This document shows positions 10,050-19,960 of a stretch of DNA of 64,000 bases, piece after piece. Origin of the DNA: Burkholderiaceae bacterium (GTDB lineage Bacteria > Pseudomonadota > Gammaproteobacteria > Burkholderiales > Burkholderiaceae_E); assembly GCA_024637395.1 (NCBI GenBank), contig JAGXFG010000066.1, positions 58,354 to 122,353 of the forward strand, read 5' to 3'. Numbering within the stretch: position 1 is the first letter of the stretch; every line of letters begins with the position of its first letter. Under the pieces are notes generated by a model that saw only the letters and a list, made by a program, of their open reading frames with translations, was not told the origin of the DNA and did not search any database. The translations under genes were made by a program, and so were the position numbers.

Positions 10050-11245
10050 ACCGCCGGCTTGCCGCCGATGCCGAGGTCGTCCGCGATCCGTTGTGCCAAT
10101 CCGGCCGCCTGCTCCACCGAATCGCCCAGCACCGTGATGTGCCCCATCTTGCGCCCCGGGCGCGGATCAGACTTGCCGTAAAGGTGCAGCTTGGCACGGG
10201 GGTGCCTGACCACCCGACGCCAGTCGGGTTCGCGCCGTGTCCAGTCCGGCCCCTCGAACCAGCATTCTCCCAGCACGTTGATCATCACGGCCGGCTCATG
10301 CTGCTGGGTCCCGCCCAGGGGCCAGCCGGTCATGACCCGCACCTGCTGCTCGAACTGGCTGGTGACGCAGGCATCGATCGTGTAGTGCCCGGAGTTGTGC
10401 GGACGCGGCGAGAGTTGGCTGACCACCAGCGCACCGTCGGCGAGAACGAAAAACTCGACGCAGAGAACGCCGACGTACTCGATGGTATGGGCGATCCGCA
10501 CCGCGGCATCGGTCGCTTCGCGGGCCAGCGCAGCCTCGATTCGTGCCGGTGCGCTCGAGCTCAGCAGGATACCGTTGCCGTGGACATTCTCGGCAACCGG
10601 ATAAGGCGCGGTTTCGCCATCGAACCCGCGGGCCACGACCACCGACAGCTCGGTGATCGGCGCCAGCCGGCGCTCGAGCACGCAGTCGACGCCGCCCATG
10701 ACGGCGAAGGCGCTCCGGGCTTCGTCACGGCTCGCGACTGCGGCCTGCTTCATGCTCTTGGCCCGCAACCGCGAGATCTTGAGAATGCCCGGAAAAAGGT
10801 TCTCTGGCGCAGCCGCGATGTCGTCCTCGCCGTGAATCTCGGCGAACGGCGCGACCGTCAGTCCACACTCCTGGACAAAACGCTTCACGGCGATCCGATC
10901 CTGGGCGATCCCGACCGCGTCCGCGGCCGGGCTCACCACCAGATGATCGGCCAGCACCTCGAGAGCGCGCGCCGGCACGTTCTCGAACTCGGTGGTGACC
11001 GCTGCGCAGAGGGTGGCCAGTTCGGCCAGCGCGTCGCCATCGAGATAGTCGGCCTGGATATGGCGATCGGCTACGGTACCGGCCGGACTCTGGCTGCTGG
11101 GGTCGAGCACGCAGACCCGAAAGCCTACTGACTGCGCCGCGCTGCAGAACATCCGGCCTAGCTGGCCGCCGCCGAGCAGGCCCAGCCAGCTTCCCGGTGG
11201 CAAGGGAGGAACGGGCCGGAACTTGTGTGGGGTTCGCTGGATCAT
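10046..11245 (-). CDS. purK: N5-carboxyaminoimidazole ribonucleotide synthase (PurK) with altered ATP-grasp motifs
   Basis: A 399-residue ATP-grasp protein of the PurK family (AIR + bicarbonate + ATP to N5-CAIR). Family landmarks are intact: LGLLGGGQLGRMF, TTEFENVPA, VAQDR-like GIAQDRIAVKRF, VARGFDGETA, NVHGNGIL, RPHNSGHYTIDA and the C-terminal PGRKMGHI. Two nucleotide-site motifs are not. The glycine-rich loop, usually RxGYDGKGQ, reads RLRAKSMKQ (residues 159-167), and the metal-ligand NE of the usual NExAPRPHNSGH reads SQ (276-277). Both regions align without gaps, so this is substitution rather than frameshift. The other acidic ligand (Glu264 in CVEFF) is present. It sits directly downstream of purE. 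The enzyme may be impaired or rely on a different ATP contact. Confidence 0.88.
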   Translation of the reverse strand: MIQRTPHKFRPVPPLPPGSWLGLLGGGQLGRMFCSAAQSVGFRVCVLDPSSQSPAGTVADRHIQADYLDGDALAELATLCAAVTTEFENVPARALEVLADHLVVSPAADAVGIAQDRIAVKRFVQECGLTVAPFAEIHGEDDIAAAPENLFPGILKISRLRAKSMKQAAVASRDEARSAFAVMGGVDCVLERRLAPITELSVVVARGFDGETAPYPVAENVHGNGILLSSSAPARIEAALAREATDAAVRIAHTIEYVGVLCVEFFVLADGALVVSQLSPRPHNSGHYTIDACVTSQFEQQVRVMTGWPLGGTQQHEPAVMINVLGECWFEGPDWTRREPDWRRVVRHPRAKLHLYGKSDPRPGRKMGHITVLGDSVEQAAGLAQRIADDLGIGGKPAV

Positions 11246-11328
11246 GATCTAACTCCTGGTTGTTCGCGACGCGAAACTGTCAGCGCCGCAATGACTTCCA
11301 TCGGGCCAGCGTCAACCCGGCAATGCGA

Positions 11329-11820
11329 TCAGCTCGGTGGCAGCTTTATCCCGCGGATCAGTTCGCTCTGGCGAAGCCGGAATTTCTCCAGGCGTTCGAG
11401 CATCTGGGCATCAGTACCGGCGAGAATCGCCACTGCGAACAGCGCCGCGTTGGCAGCTCCAGCTTCACCGATGGCAAAGGTGGCTACCGGAATGCCGCGC
11501 GGCATCTGAACGATCGACAGCAGCGAGTCTTGGCCGCGCAAGTACTTCGAGGGCATCGGAACGCCGAGCACCGGCAGACAGGTCTTGGCGGCAATCACCC
11601 CGGCCAGGTGAGCCGCGCCGCCAGCTCCGGCGATGATCGCGCGCAAGCCGCGCGCCTGCGCTCCGGCAGCGTAGGCCAGGGTCTCGTCGGGGGTGCGGTG
11701 GGCCGAGGACACCAGCGCCTCGTAGGGAATTTCAAACTCGCTCAGCACCTCGACGGCATGCTTCATCACTTCCCAGTCGCTGCTGCTGCCCATCACCACG
11801 CCTACCAGCGGTGAGCTCAT
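11329..11820 (-). CDS. purE: N5-carboxyaminoimidazole ribonucleotide mutase
   Basis: A 163-residue class I PurE that converts N5-CAIR to CAIR in purine synthesis. Signature segments are [12 protein letters not shown] at the N terminus, SSAHRTPD (catalytic His), and [34 protein letters not shown] is the usual subunit contact region. It lies between purC (1 bp away) and purK (83 bp away) on the same strand, the standard two-step AIR carboxylation pair. Class I PurE needs the N5-CAIR made by PurK, which is relevant because this PurK has changed ATP-grasp residues. Confidence 0.96.
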   Translation of the reverse strand: MSSPLVGVVMGSSSDWEVMKHAVEVLSEFEIPYEALVSSAHRTPDETLAYAAGAQARGLRAIIAGAGGAAHLAGVIAAKTCLPVLGVPMPSKYLRGQDSLLSIVQMPRGIPVATFAIGEAGAANAALFAVAILAGTDAQMLERLEKFRLRQSELIRGIKLPPS

Positions 11821-11821
11821 G

Positions 11822-12724
11822 TCAGGATTCCTCCAGTTCTAGTCCGGTAATCCGCCGCAACGCTTCGCGATACTTCTCGGCGGTCCGCTCGATAACCTCC
11901 GGCGGCAAGCTTGGCGCCGGCGCCTTCTTGTCCCATCCCGGCACGGTCTCAAGATAGTCGCGCACGAACTGCTTGTCGAATGACGGCGGCGAGATCCCCT
12001 GGCGATAGGTGTCCGCCGGCCAGAACCGCGACGAATCGGCAGTCAGCACCTCGTCCATCAGGTGCAGGGTGCCATTGGCGTCGAGCCCAAACTCGAACTT
12101 GGTGTCGGCAATAATGATGCCGCGTTGCGCCGCATAGTCACGGGCTCGCGCGTACAGCTCGAGGCTGACCTTGCGGATCTGCTCGGCGAGCGGCCGGCCG
12201 ATGCGCGCCACCACCTCGTCAAACGAGATGTTCTCGTCGTGCGCCCCGCCCTGCTCCTTGCTCGCCGGAGTGAAGATCGGCTCCGGCAGCTGTTGCGCCA
12301 GCTCCAGTCCGGCAGGCAGCGCGATCCCGCAGACCTTGCCGGTGGCCTGGTAGTCCTTCCATCCGGAACCGATCAGGTAGCCGCGCACCACCGCTTCGAT
12401 CGGCAGAGGAGTCAGCCTCTTGACCAACATCGACCGGCCCCGCACCTGGTCGACTTCGTCGGCGCTCACCACGCTCTCGGGCGCGATGCCGGTCAAGTGG
12501 TTGGGGATCACGTCAGCGAGCAGGTCGAACCAGAACAGGGCCATCCGGGTCAGTACCCGCCCCTTGTCCGGAATCGGCTCGTTCATTACCACGTCAAATG
12601 CCGACAACCGGTCAGAAGTCACCATCAGCAAGCGGTCGTCACCGACCGCGTAGTTGTCGCGCACCTTTCCCTTCGACAGCAGCGGCAGCGAATGGATCTG
12701 CGCTTCATACAGACAATTGGACAT
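11822..12724 (-). CDS. purC: SAICAR synthetase (phosphoribosylaminoimidazole-succinocarboxamide synthase)
   Basis: A 300-residue PurC of the longer, yeast-like length, joining CAIR and aspartate with ATP hydrolysis. Visible motifs are [16 protein letters not shown], the [21 protein letters not shown] segment, [14 protein letters not shown] and the [15 protein letters not shown] region that forms the nucleotide/metal site. The ATG at 12724 is taken as the start because GGGAGGG lies 7-8 bases upstream; a TTG two codons earlier is less likely. purE starts 1 bp after its stop, so the purC-purE-purK order is tightly coupled. It follows fba after about 110 bp. Confidence 0.95.
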   Translation of the reverse strand: MSNCLYEAQIHSLPLLSKGKVRDNYAVGDDRLLMVTSDRLSAFDVVMNEPIPDKGRVLTRMALFWFDLLADVIPNHLTGIAPESVVSADEVDQVRGRSMLVKRLTPLPIEAVVRGYLIGSGWKDYQATGKVCGIALPAGLELAQQLPEPIFTPASKEQGGAHDENISFDEVVARIGRPLAEQIRKVSLELYARARDYAAQRGIIIADTKFEFGLDANGTLHLMDEVLTADSSRFWPADTYRQGISPPSFDKQFVRDYLETVPGWDKKAPAPSLPPEVIERTAEKYREALRRITGLELEES

Positions 12725-12833
12725 CTTCAAGCCCTCCCAAAAAATCTATTTTGCGCCAATCCGCCGGTCGTCGGCGCACCACCCTTGCCGGCTCCCGGTC
12801 ATGGCTTGCGGTGCCAACATGACCCTGGCCCGG

Positions 12834-13898
12834 CTACTTGACGACCTGCGCCAGCTCGCCCTTGTTGTAACGGTCGATCATCACCGACATCGCCAGCGGC
12901 CGGATCCGGCTGGCCTGGCCAACGCAGCCGAATTGCTCGTAGCGCTTGAGGCAGATCGAGCGCGCCGCCGCCGAAGCCGGTTTGAGGTAATCGCGGGGGT
13001 CGAATTTGCCCGGGTTCTTGACCAGATATTCACGAATCGCACCGGTCATCGCCAGGCGGATGTCGGTGTCGATGTTGATCTTGCGCACCCCGAAGCGAAT
13101 CGCCTGCTGGATTTCCTCGACCGGCACGCCGTAGGTCTCCTTCATGTCGCCGCCATACTCGCGGATCTGGGCAAGCAGTTCCTGGGGCACCGACGACGAC
13201 CCGTGCATCACCAGGTGGGTATTGGGGATGCGCCGGTTGATTTCCTTGATTCGCTCGATCGCCAGGATGTCGCCGGTCGGCTTGCGCGAAAACTTGTAGG
13301 CGCCGTGGCTGGTGCCGATGGCAATCGCCAGCGCATCGACCTGGGTGCGCTGCACGAAATCCGCGGCCTGCTCGGGGTCGGTCAGCAGCTGCTCACGAGT
13401 CATCGTGCCGTCGGCGCCATGCCCGTCCTCCTTGTCGCCCTTCATGGTCTCGAGCGAACCGAGGCAGCCCAGCTCGCCCTCCACGGTGACCCCGACCGCG
13501 TGCGCCAGCGCGACCACGTTGCTGGTCACGTCGACGTTGTAGTCGTAGCTGGCGATGGTCTTGCCGTCAGCGCGCAACGAGCCGTCCATCATCACCGAAC
13601 TGAAGCCGAGCCGGATCGCCTGCTGGCAGATCGCCGGCGACTGGCCGTGGTCCTGGTGCATCACCACCGGCACCTGGGGGTAGCTCTCGACCGCGGCTTC
13701 GATCAGGTGGCGCAGGAACGATTCGCCGGCATATTTGCGCGCCCCCGCCGATGCCTGCATGATCACCGGCGCATCGAGCTCGGCGGCGGCCGACATGATC
13801 GCCTGGACCTGCTCGAGGTTGTTGACGTTGAACGCCGGAATTCCGTAACCGTTTTCGGCCGCATGATCGAGCAGTTGGCGCATTGAGACTAAGGGCAT
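12834..13898 (-). CDS. fba: Class II fructose-bisphosphate aldolase
   Basis: A 354-residue zinc-dependent aldolase (fructose-1,6-bisphosphate to DHAP and glyceraldehyde-3-phosphate). Typical segments are [11 protein letters not shown] at the N terminus, the metal-binding [27 protein letters not shown], and [10 protein letters not shown] plus HGSSSVP, which contain the other zinc and phosphate ligands. The later [15 protein letters not shown] segment is well conserved. Length matches the CbbA/Fba group common in betaproteobacteria. It belongs to the tkt-gap-pgk-pyk-fba glycolytic/pentose block, ending about 110 bp before purC. Confidence 0.96.
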   Translation of the reverse strand: MPLVSMRQLLDHAAENGYGIPAFNVNNLEQVQAIMSAAAELDAPVIMQASAGARKYAGESFLRHLIEAAVESYPQVPVVMHQDHGQSPAICQQAIRLGFSSVMMDGSLRADGKTIASYDYNVDVTSNVVALAHAVGVTVEGELGCLGSLETMKGDKEDGHGADGTMTREQLLTDPEQAADFVQRTQVDALAIAIGTSHGAYKFSRKPTGDILAIERIKEINRRIPNTHLVMHGSSSVPQELLAQIREYGGDMKETYGVPVEEIQQAIRFGVRKINIDTDIRLAMTGAIREYLVKNPGKFDPRDYLKPASAAARSICLKRYEQFGCVGQASRIRPLAMSVMIDRYNKGELAQVVK

Positions 13899-13938
13899 CG
13901 CTGGTCTTCTCCTCTGGTCCGGACGGTGCCGGACGGTG

Positions 13939-15381
13939 TTATCCGTGGGTAAATCCCACCTTGACGATCTTCATGGTGTTGGTGCCGCCCGGCTTGCCGA
14001 TCGGCTCGCCGATCGTCATCACGATCAGGTCGCCGTGCTCCACCACGCCGGCCTGGAGCACCCGCATCTCGGCCTCGAGCAGCAGTTGCTCGCGCTCCTT
14101 GGAGTGGACGTCGAGGCTCAACGGGTGGACTTCGCGGAACAGGCTCATGCGCCGCCTGCCGGCCGCTGCCGGCGTGAGCGCATAGATCGGGACCCCGGAG
14201 TCGATCCGCGACATCCACAGCGCGGTCGAGCCCGACTCGGTCAACGCTACGATCGCCTTGACCTCGAGGCGCATCGCCACCCACAGGGCACTGAGCGCGA
14301 TCGACTGGTCGACCCGGGTGAAGGTGCGGTTGAGAAACTCGTTGTCGAACGGCACCGCGTGATGGCGATCGGCCTCGACGCAGATCCGTACCATCGCCTC
14401 CACCGTCTCGACCGGATACTTGCCGGCCGCGGTCTCGGCCGAGAGCATGACCGCGTCGGTGCCGTCGAGCACCGCATTGGCGACGTCCGAGACCTCGGCG
14501 CGGGTCGGCACCGGGGACTCGATCATCGACTCCATCATCTGCGTCGCCGTGATCGTCAGCTTGTTGAGGGTCTTGGCCATTTTGATCATGCGCTTTTGCA
14601 GCGCCGGCACCGAGGCATCGCCGACCTCGACCGCCAGGTCGCCCCTGGCGACCATGATCCCGTCGGAGGCCCGCAGTATTTCCTCGAGGTTGCCGATCGC
14701 CTCGAAGCGTTCGATCTTGGCGATGGTCAGCGCGCGGCCGCCGGCGGCGCGCATCAGCTCGCGCGCCATGTACATGTCGGCCGCGTTCTTGGGAAACGAT
14801 ACCGCGAGGAAGTCGGCCTCGAGTTTCGCGGCCATGCGGATGTCGTCCATGTCCTTGGAAGTGAGCGCCGGCGCCGACAATCCTCCGCCCTGGCGGTTGA
14901 TTCCCTTGCGGTTGGACAGCGTCCCTCCCACCAGCACCGTGCACTCGATGGTGGTCGCGCCCAGGCGCTCGACCCGCATCTTGACCCGTCCGTCGTTGAG
15001 CAGCAGCGTATCACCAGGGGCAACGTCGTTGACCAGCTCGGGGTAGTCGAGTCCGACGCGATGCTGATCGCCGAGTTCGCATTCGACATCGAATGTGAAA
15101 CGCTCGCCGATTACCAGTTCGACCTTGCCATCGGCAAACTTCCCGATCCGGATCTTCGGTCCCTGCAGATCCGCCAGCACCCCGATGTCGCGATCCAGCC
15201 GCGCGGCAATCTCGCGCACGTGCCCGATGGTCGTCGAGTGTTCTTCGACCGAGCCATGGGAGAAATTGACCCGCATGACATTGACCCCGGCCCGGATCAG
15301 GCGCTCGATCATCTCGGGGGAATTTGATGCCGGCCCCAGGGTGGCGACAATCTTGGTTGCTCGGGGCAAAGACTCGATCAT
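13939..15381 (-). CDS. pyk: Pyruvate kinase
   Basis: A 480-residue pyruvate kinase (phosphoenolpyruvate + ADP to pyruvate + ATP). Motifs in order: [11 protein letters not shown] at the N terminus, [42 protein letters not shown] with the catalytic Lys, [24 protein letters not shown] and [21 protein letters not shown]. The C-terminal allosteric domain ends with [11 protein letters not shown]. The start [10 protein letters not shown] is chosen because it puts the first strand at the usual distance; an in-frame extension of 11 residues is unsupported. It lies between pgk (50 bp upstream) and fba (40 bp downstream). Confidence 0.96.
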   Translation of the reverse strand: MIESLPRATKIVATLGPASNSPEMIERLIRAGVNVMRVNFSHGSVEEHSTTIGHVREIAARLDRDIGVLADLQGPKIRIGKFADGKVELVIGERFTFDVECELGDQHRVGLDYPELVNDVAPGDTLLLNDGRVKMRVERLGATTIECTVLVGGTLSNRKGINRQGGGLSAPALTSKDMDDIRMAAKLEADFLAVSFPKNAADMYMARELMRAAGGRALTIAKIERFEAIGNLEEILRASDGIMVARGDLAVEVGDASVPALQKRMIKMAKTLNKLTITATQMMESMIESPVPTRAEVSDVANAVLDGTDAVMLSAETAAGKYPVETVEAMVRICVEADRHHAVPFDNEFLNRTFTRVDQSIALSALWVAMRLEVKAIVALTESGSTALWMSRIDSGVPIYALTPAAAGRRRMSLFREVHPLSLDVHSKEREQLLLEAEMRVLQAGVVEHGDLIVMTIGEPIGKPGGTNTMKIVKVGFTHG

Positions 15382-15431
15382 GACATTCCGTGAAGTGGTT
15401 GCGTCAACCAACAAGATACTTCTAATCGGGC

Positions 15432-16610
15432 TCAGGCGCGCGCCCGCAGCGCCTCCACGGCCGGCAATTCCCGGCCCTCGAGAAATTCAAGAAACGCGCC
15501 GCCCCCGGTAGAGATGTAACTGATCCGGTCAGTGATGCCGAACTTGGCGATCGCCGCGACGGTGTCGCCGCCACCGGCAATCGAAAAAGCGCTCGAAGCC
15601 GCGATGGCCGCGGCCAGCGCGCGAGTTCCCCCGGCGAACGCCTCGTGCTCGAAGACCCCGATCGGGCCATTCCAGACGATCGTGCCCGCGGCAGCGATCA
15701 TGACCCCCAGTTCGGCCATCGTTTGCGGGCCGAAGTCGAGGATCCGGTCAGCCGCGCCAACCGCGCCGACCGCCACCGTACGGGCGATCGCGGCAGAACT
15801 GAGCTCGGTGGCCACCACCACGTCGCGCGGCAAAGGCACGGCAGCGCCGCGCTCGCTCATTGCCGCCATGATGGCGCGGGCCTCGTGGACCAGATCGGGC
15901 TCGGCCAGCGACGCGCCGATCGCCACACCCTGGGCCAGCAGGAAGGTGTTGGCCATGCCGCCGCCGACGATCAGCTGATCGACCCTTTGCGCCAGCGACT
16001 TCAGGATCGTCAACTTGGTCGACACCTTCGACCCGGCCACGATCGCCACCAGCGGCCGCCGCGGAGCCTCGAGCGCCTTGCCCAGGGCGTCCAGTTCCGC
16101 GCACAGCAGCGGGCCGGCACAGGCAATGGGGGCAAAGCGGGCCATGCCCTCGGTCGTGGCCTCGGCGCGGTGGGCCGTGCCGAAGGCGCCGTTGACATAG
16201 ACATCGCAGAGCTGTGCCATCCGCCGCGCCAGGCCCTCGTCGTTGGCCTTCTCGCCAGGATTGCAGCGGCAGTTCTCGAGCACGACCACCTGCCCGGGAT
16301 TGACCGTGAAGTCGCCAGCGACCCAGTCGCGCACCAGCCGCGCCTCGCGGCCGATCAGTTCACCGAGCCGATGGGCAACCGGGGCCAGCGAATCCTGCGG
16401 CCGCAACTCGCCCTCTTTGGGTCGCCCGAGATGCGAAGTCACCATCACCGCCGCGCCGGCGCGCAGGCAGTGCTGAATCCCCGGGACCGAAGCCCGGATC
16501 CGGGTGTCGTCGGTGATCGCACCGGCGTCGTCAAGCGGCACATTGAGATCGGCGCGGATGAAAACGCGCCGATCCTTCAACTCCTGGTCAACCAGCCGAC
16601 GGAAATCCAT
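15432..16610 (-). CDS. pgk: Phosphoglycerate kinase
   Basis: A 392-residue PGK, transferring phosphate between 1,3-bisphosphoglycerate and ADP. The N-terminal substrate site shows [20 protein letters not shown] and [13 protein letters not shown]. The nucleotide domain shows [16 protein letters not shown], the [13 protein letters not shown] segment, [11 protein letters not shown] and [11 protein letters not shown], followed by [15 protein letters not shown]. The initiator ATG is 2 bp from the gap stop, so the two genes are effectively one translational unit. The following gene is pyk. Confidence 0.97.
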   Translation of the reverse strand: MDFRRLVDQELKDRRVFIRADLNVPLDDAGAITDDTRIRASVPGIQHCLRAGAAVMVTSHLGRPKEGELRPQDSLAPVAHRLGELIGREARLVRDWVAGDFTVNPGQVVVLENCRCNPGEKANDEGLARRMAQLCDVYVNGAFGTAHRAEATTEGMARFAPIACAGPLLCAELDALGKALEAPRRPLVAIVAGSKVSTKLTILKSLAQRVDQLIVGGGMANTFLLAQGVAIGASLAEPDLVHEARAIMAAMSERGAAVPLPRDVVVATELSSAAIARTVAVGAVGAADRILDFGPQTMAELGVMIAAAGTIVWNGPIGVFEHEAFAGGTRALAAAIAASSAFSIAGGGDTVAAIAKFGITDRISYISTGGGAFLEFLEGRELPAVEALRARA

Positions 16611-16611
16611 T

Positions 16612-17622
16612 TCACTTCGCGCTCATCAGTGCAACCGTGGTGTCGAGCATCCGGTTGGAGAAACCCCACTCGTTGTCGTACCAGCTGCCCACCTTGACCA
16701 GCCGCCCCGATACCTTGGTCAGCGAGGAATCGAAGGTGCTCGAAGCCGGGTCATGATTGAAGTCGATCGACACCAGCGGCTCGCTGGTATAGGCCAGCAC
16801 GCCCTTCAGTTCGCCTTCGGCGGCAGCCTTCATCAGCGCGTTGATTTCCGCTACCGAGGTGTCGCGCGCCGCGATGAAGCAAAGGTCGACCAGCGAGACA
16901 TTGAGCGTCGGGACCCTGATCGCATAGCCGTCGAGGCGCCCGTTGAGTTCCGGCAGCACCAGCCCCACCGCGCCGGCCGCGCCGGTCTTGGTCGGAATCA
17001 TCGACATCGTTGCCGAACGTGCCCGGCGCAGGTCGGTGTGATAGACATCGGTCAGCACCTGGTCGTTGGTATAGGCATGCACCGTGGTCATCAGACCGCT
17101 TACCAGCCCGATCGCGGCGTGCAGCGGCTTGACCAGCGGCGCCAGGCAGTTGGTGGTGCACGAGGCGTTGGAGATCACCGTGTCGCTCGCCTTGAGCACC
17201 TGGTGGTTCACCCCGTAGACCACGGTTGCATCGATGTCCTTGCCGCCGGGGGCCGAAATGATGACCTTCTTGGCGCCGGCGGCGAGGTGTGCGGAGGCCT
17301 TCTCCTTGGTAGTGAAGAAGCCGGTGCACTCCAGCACCACGTCGACGCCCAGTTCGCGCCAGGGCAGTTCGGCGGGGTTGCGGTTGGCCAGCACCCGGAT
17401 CCGGTCACCGTTGACCACGATCGAGTCGCCGTCAACCGCAACCGTGCCGGGAAACTTGCCGTGCGTGGTGTCATGGCGCGTGAGGTGCGCGTTGGTTTCG
17501 GCGTCGCCCAGATCGTTGATCGCAACGATCTCGATCGCGTGCTTCTTGCCACCCTCGTAGTGCGCCCGCAGGATGTTGCGTCCGATCCTTCCGTAGCCAT
17601 TGATGGCAACACGTATGGTCAT
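16612..17622 (-). CDS. gap: Glyceraldehyde-3-phosphate dehydrogenase, type I
   Basis: A 336-residue NAD(P)-dependent GAPDH. The Rossmann start is [12 protein letters not shown], the catalytic Cys lies in [12 protein letters not shown], the partner His follows in the usual place, and [13 protein letters not shown] closes the protein. The start MTIRVAIN lies within the AAGGAAAA-rich end of tkt, 2 bp after the tkt stop, so the upstream frame is not coding for this protein. tkt-gap-pgk order is shared with Calvin-cycle-like and glycolytic operons of betaproteobacteria; no RuBisCO or phosphoribulokinase gene is present in the window. Confidence 0.97.
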   Translation of the reverse strand: MTIRVAINGYGRIGRNILRAHYEGGKKHAIEIVAINDLGDAETNAHLTRHDTTHGKFPGTVAVDGDSIVVNGDRIRVLANRNPAELPWRELGVDVVLECTGFFTTKEKASAHLAAGAKKVIISAPGGKDIDATVVYGVNHQVLKASDTVISNASCTTNCLAPLVKPLHAAIGLVSGLMTTVHAYTNDQVLTDVYHTDLRRARSATMSMIPTKTGAAGAVGLVLPELNGRLDGYAIRVPTLNVSLVDLCFIAARDTSVAEINALMKAAAEGELKGVLAYTSEPLVSIDFNHDPASSTFDSSLTKVSGRLVKVGSWYDNEWGFSNRMLDTTVALMSAK

Positions 17623-17624
17623 GA

Positions 17625-19703
17625 TTATTTTCCTTTTTTGCGTTGAATTTCGGGAGCTGCGCGACGCACCACCTCGAGTACCGTATTGGCGACATTCTGC
17701 GGCGTAAGTCCGAACAGCGAGTAGAGTTCGCCCGCCGGGGCGGACTCGCCAAAGCGATCTACCCCAACCACTGCCGCGCAACCGTACTTCCACCAGGTGT
17801 CGGGCAGTCCGGCCTCGACCGCCACTCGCGGCAGGCCGGCGGGCAGAACGTTGGACCGGTAAAGCGCATCCTGACGATCGAATACCGAGGTCGAAGGGAT
17901 CGACACGACCCGCACCGCCACCCCGCCCTCGGCCAGCAGTTCGCGCGCCGCCAGCGCCAGGCCGAGTTCGGAGCCGGTGGCAATCAGCACTGCCTGCGCC
18001 TCGTCGGCGTCGCGCAGGACGTAGCCGCCGCGCCAGATCGCGTCTATTTGCCCTGCTGAACGGGACACGAACGGCACCGCCTGGCGTGACAGCAGCAGCG
18101 CAGTCGGCCCGTCGCGGCGCGCGATCGCCGCCGCCCACGCGATCGCCGTTTCGACCGGATCGCCCGGGCGCCACACGTCCATATTCGGGATCAGCCGCAG
18201 CGACGCCGCGTGTTCGACCGGCTGGTGGGTGGGACCATCCTCGCCGAGACCGATCGAATCATGGGTGAAGACATGGATCACGCGCTGCTTCATCAGCGCT
18301 GCCATGCGCAGTGCATTGCGCGAATAGTCGGAGAACGTCAGGAAGGTTCCGCCATAGGGGATGAAGCCGCCGTGCAGCGCCAGCCCGTTCATGATCGCCG
18401 CCATACCGAACTCGCGCACGCCGTAGTTGATGTGCCGGCCGGTGAGCAAGCCGCCGCGCTCGCGCATCGCTCCCGCGCCGGCGAAGTCGGTCAGGTTGCT
18501 GCCCGTAAGGTCGGCCGAACCGCCCAGCAGTTCAGGCAACGCCGGACCGAAGTGCTGCAAGGCGTTCTGCGAGGCCTTGCGGGTGGCAATGGTCGCTGCT
18601 GCGGTGATCGCCTGCTCGAGCGCGACGTCAACCGCCTGGTCATAGGCCAACCCCAGGCCACCGCGCATGCGCCGCTCAAACTCCCCGGCCAGTTCCGGCT
18701 CGGTGAGGCGATAGCGGGCGAACAATTCGCTCCACTCGGCTTCGAGCCGCGCTCCGCGCTCGCGCGCCGACCAGGACTCGCAGACCTCCTGGGGAATTGC
18801 GAAAGGCTCGGAGTTCCAGCCGATGGCCGCGCGGGTCAGCGCTATCTCGGCAGCGCCCAGCGGCTCGCCGTGGGCCTTGGCGGTGCCGGCACGCCCCGGA
18901 GACCCCTTGCCGATCACGGTCTTGCACTGGATCAGCGTTGGCGCAAGAACGCCGTTGCGGCCGTGCTTGGCCCACTCCCGCGCCGTCGCGATCGCCCGGT
19001 CGACGGCCTCGATGTCGTGACCATCGACGTCCGCGATCACATGCCAGCCATAAGCCTCGAAGCGGCGCACGGTGTCTTCCGAGAACCAGTCGGCAACCGG
19101 ACCGTCGATCGAGATGCCGTTGTCGTCATAGAGGGCGATCAGCCGCGACAGTCGCCAGTTCGCCGCCAGCGAAGCGGCTTCGTGGGAAATGCCTTCCATC
19201 ATGCAGCCGTCGCCCAGGAACACGTAGGTCTCGTGATCCACGATCGGCAATCCCGGGCGATTGAACTCGGCCGCCAGCAGGCGCTCGGCCAGCGCCATTC
19301 CCACCGCATTCGCCAGGCCCTGGCCAAGCGGACCGGTAGTCGTCTCCACGCCCGGCGTCAGCCCCTGTTCCGGATGCCCCGGCGTCTTCGAATGCAGTTG
19401 CCGGAATGCCTTGAGGTCGTCGATCGAAAGTTCGTAGCCGCTCAGGTGCAGCAGCGCGTACAGCAGCATCGAGCCGTGCCCATTGGAGAGCACGAACCGG
19501 TCACGGTCGAACCAGGCCGGGTTGGCCGGGTTGTGGCGCAAATTGCGCGACCACAGCGCAACCGCCATTTCAGCCATGCCCATCGGGGCACCCGGGTGCC
19601 CCGAATTGGCGCGCTGCACCGCATCCATTGCCAACGCGCGAATCGCGTCGGCCATTTTCGAAGAACTCGAGGGTTTGGCCTCGTCGGGTCCGTTGGTCAG
19701 CAT
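17625..19703 (-). CDS. tkt: Transketolase
   Basis: A 692-residue thiamine-diphosphate transketolase of the pentose phosphate pathway. Visible motifs are [23 protein letters not shown], the [13 protein letters not shown] segment, and the ThDP motif [13 protein letters not shown] through to [14 protein letters not shown]. The second half has [17 protein letters not shown] with the catalytic Glu, and [15 protein letters not shown]. The start at 19703 gives the normal N terminus; longer in-frame extensions read into the divergent promoter. It is the first gene of a minus-strand run (tkt, gap, pgk, pyk, fba, purC, purE, purK, sua5). Confidence 0.96.
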   Translation of the reverse strand: MLTNGPDEAKPSSSSKMADAIRALAMDAVQRANSGHPGAPMGMAEMAVALWSRNLRHNPANPAWFDRDRFVLSNGHGSMLLYALLHLSGYELSIDDLKAFRQLHSKTPGHPEQGLTPGVETTTGPLGQGLANAVGMALAERLLAAEFNRPGLPIVDHETYVFLGDGCMMEGISHEAASLAANWRLSRLIALYDDNGISIDGPVADWFSEDTVRRFEAYGWHVIADVDGHDIEAVDRAIATAREWAKHGRNGVLAPTLIQCKTVIGKGSPGRAGTAKAHGEPLGAAEIALTRAAIGWNSEPFAIPQEVCESWSARERGARLEAEWSELFARYRLTEPELAGEFERRMRGGLGLAYDQAVDVALEQAITAAATIATRKASQNALQHFGPALPELLGGSADLTGSNLTDFAGAGAMRERGGLLTGRHINYGVREFGMAAIMNGLALHGGFIPYGGTFLTFSDYSRNALRMAALMKQRVIHVFTHDSIGLGEDGPTHQPVEHAASLRLIPNMDVWRPGDPVETAIAWAAAIARRDGPTALLLSRQAVPFVSRSAGQIDAIWRGGYVLRDADEAQAVLIATGSELGLALAARELLAEGGVAVRVVSIPSTSVFDRQDALYRSNVLPAGLPRVAVEAGLPDTWWKYGCAAVVGVDRFGESAPAGELYSLFGLTPQNVANTVLEVVRRAAPEIQRKKGK

Positions 19704-19792
19704 TTTGGTCTCGTTTTCGGATGAGGATGGTGCAGCAGGCGGCAGGACTGGCACACGGAGCCAGGAACTCGCGAAGAATCGGATTTTAGCAA

Positions 19793-19798
19793 AATGCC
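19793..19798 (-). promoter_or_regulatory. Candidate -10 element for tkt operon
   Basis: On the minus strand TAAAAT lies 90 bp upstream of the tkt start, in the AT-richer part of the 257-bp tkt/speDE divergent region. The -35 is not recognisable, so the assignment is tentative. Confidence 0.3.
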
Positions 19799-19831
19799 GG
19801 CCCCTGCCGGACCCCTCCGGTTCCCGTCCGC

Positions 19832-19837
19832 TATAAT
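19832..19837 (+). promoter_or_regulatory. Consensus -10 TATAAT upstream of speDE
   Basis: A perfect TATAAT on the plus strand lies 123 bp upstream of the speD-speE start. The -35 is poor. If used, it gives a leader of about 115 nt containing GCGGG-AACTTC-CCCGC (about 19915-19930), which could fold as a hairpin in the 5' UTR. No coding gene is seen in the rest of this intergenic region. Confidence 0.4.
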
Positions 19838-19960
19838 TGCCCGCTTTCCGAACCAGCTTGGCAAGCCTTGCCCGCAAGGGCCGGGGGACTGCCTGGTCAG
19901 CGCTGCTATTTGCGGGAACTTCCCCGCTGATCAGCGCATCGTCAACGAGGATGCGGCGAA

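Noticed and set aside
10745..10771. Frameshift in purK explaining the missing GYDGKGQ loop
   Set aside because: Flanking family sequence aligns without gaps in the same frame, and other frames do not recover the loop; substitution fits better.
13939..19703. Calvin-cycle (cbb) operon
   Set aside because: tkt-gap-pgk-pyk-fba order is shared with glycolytic operons, pyruvate kinase is included, and there is no RuBisCO, phosphoribulokinase or CbbR in the window.
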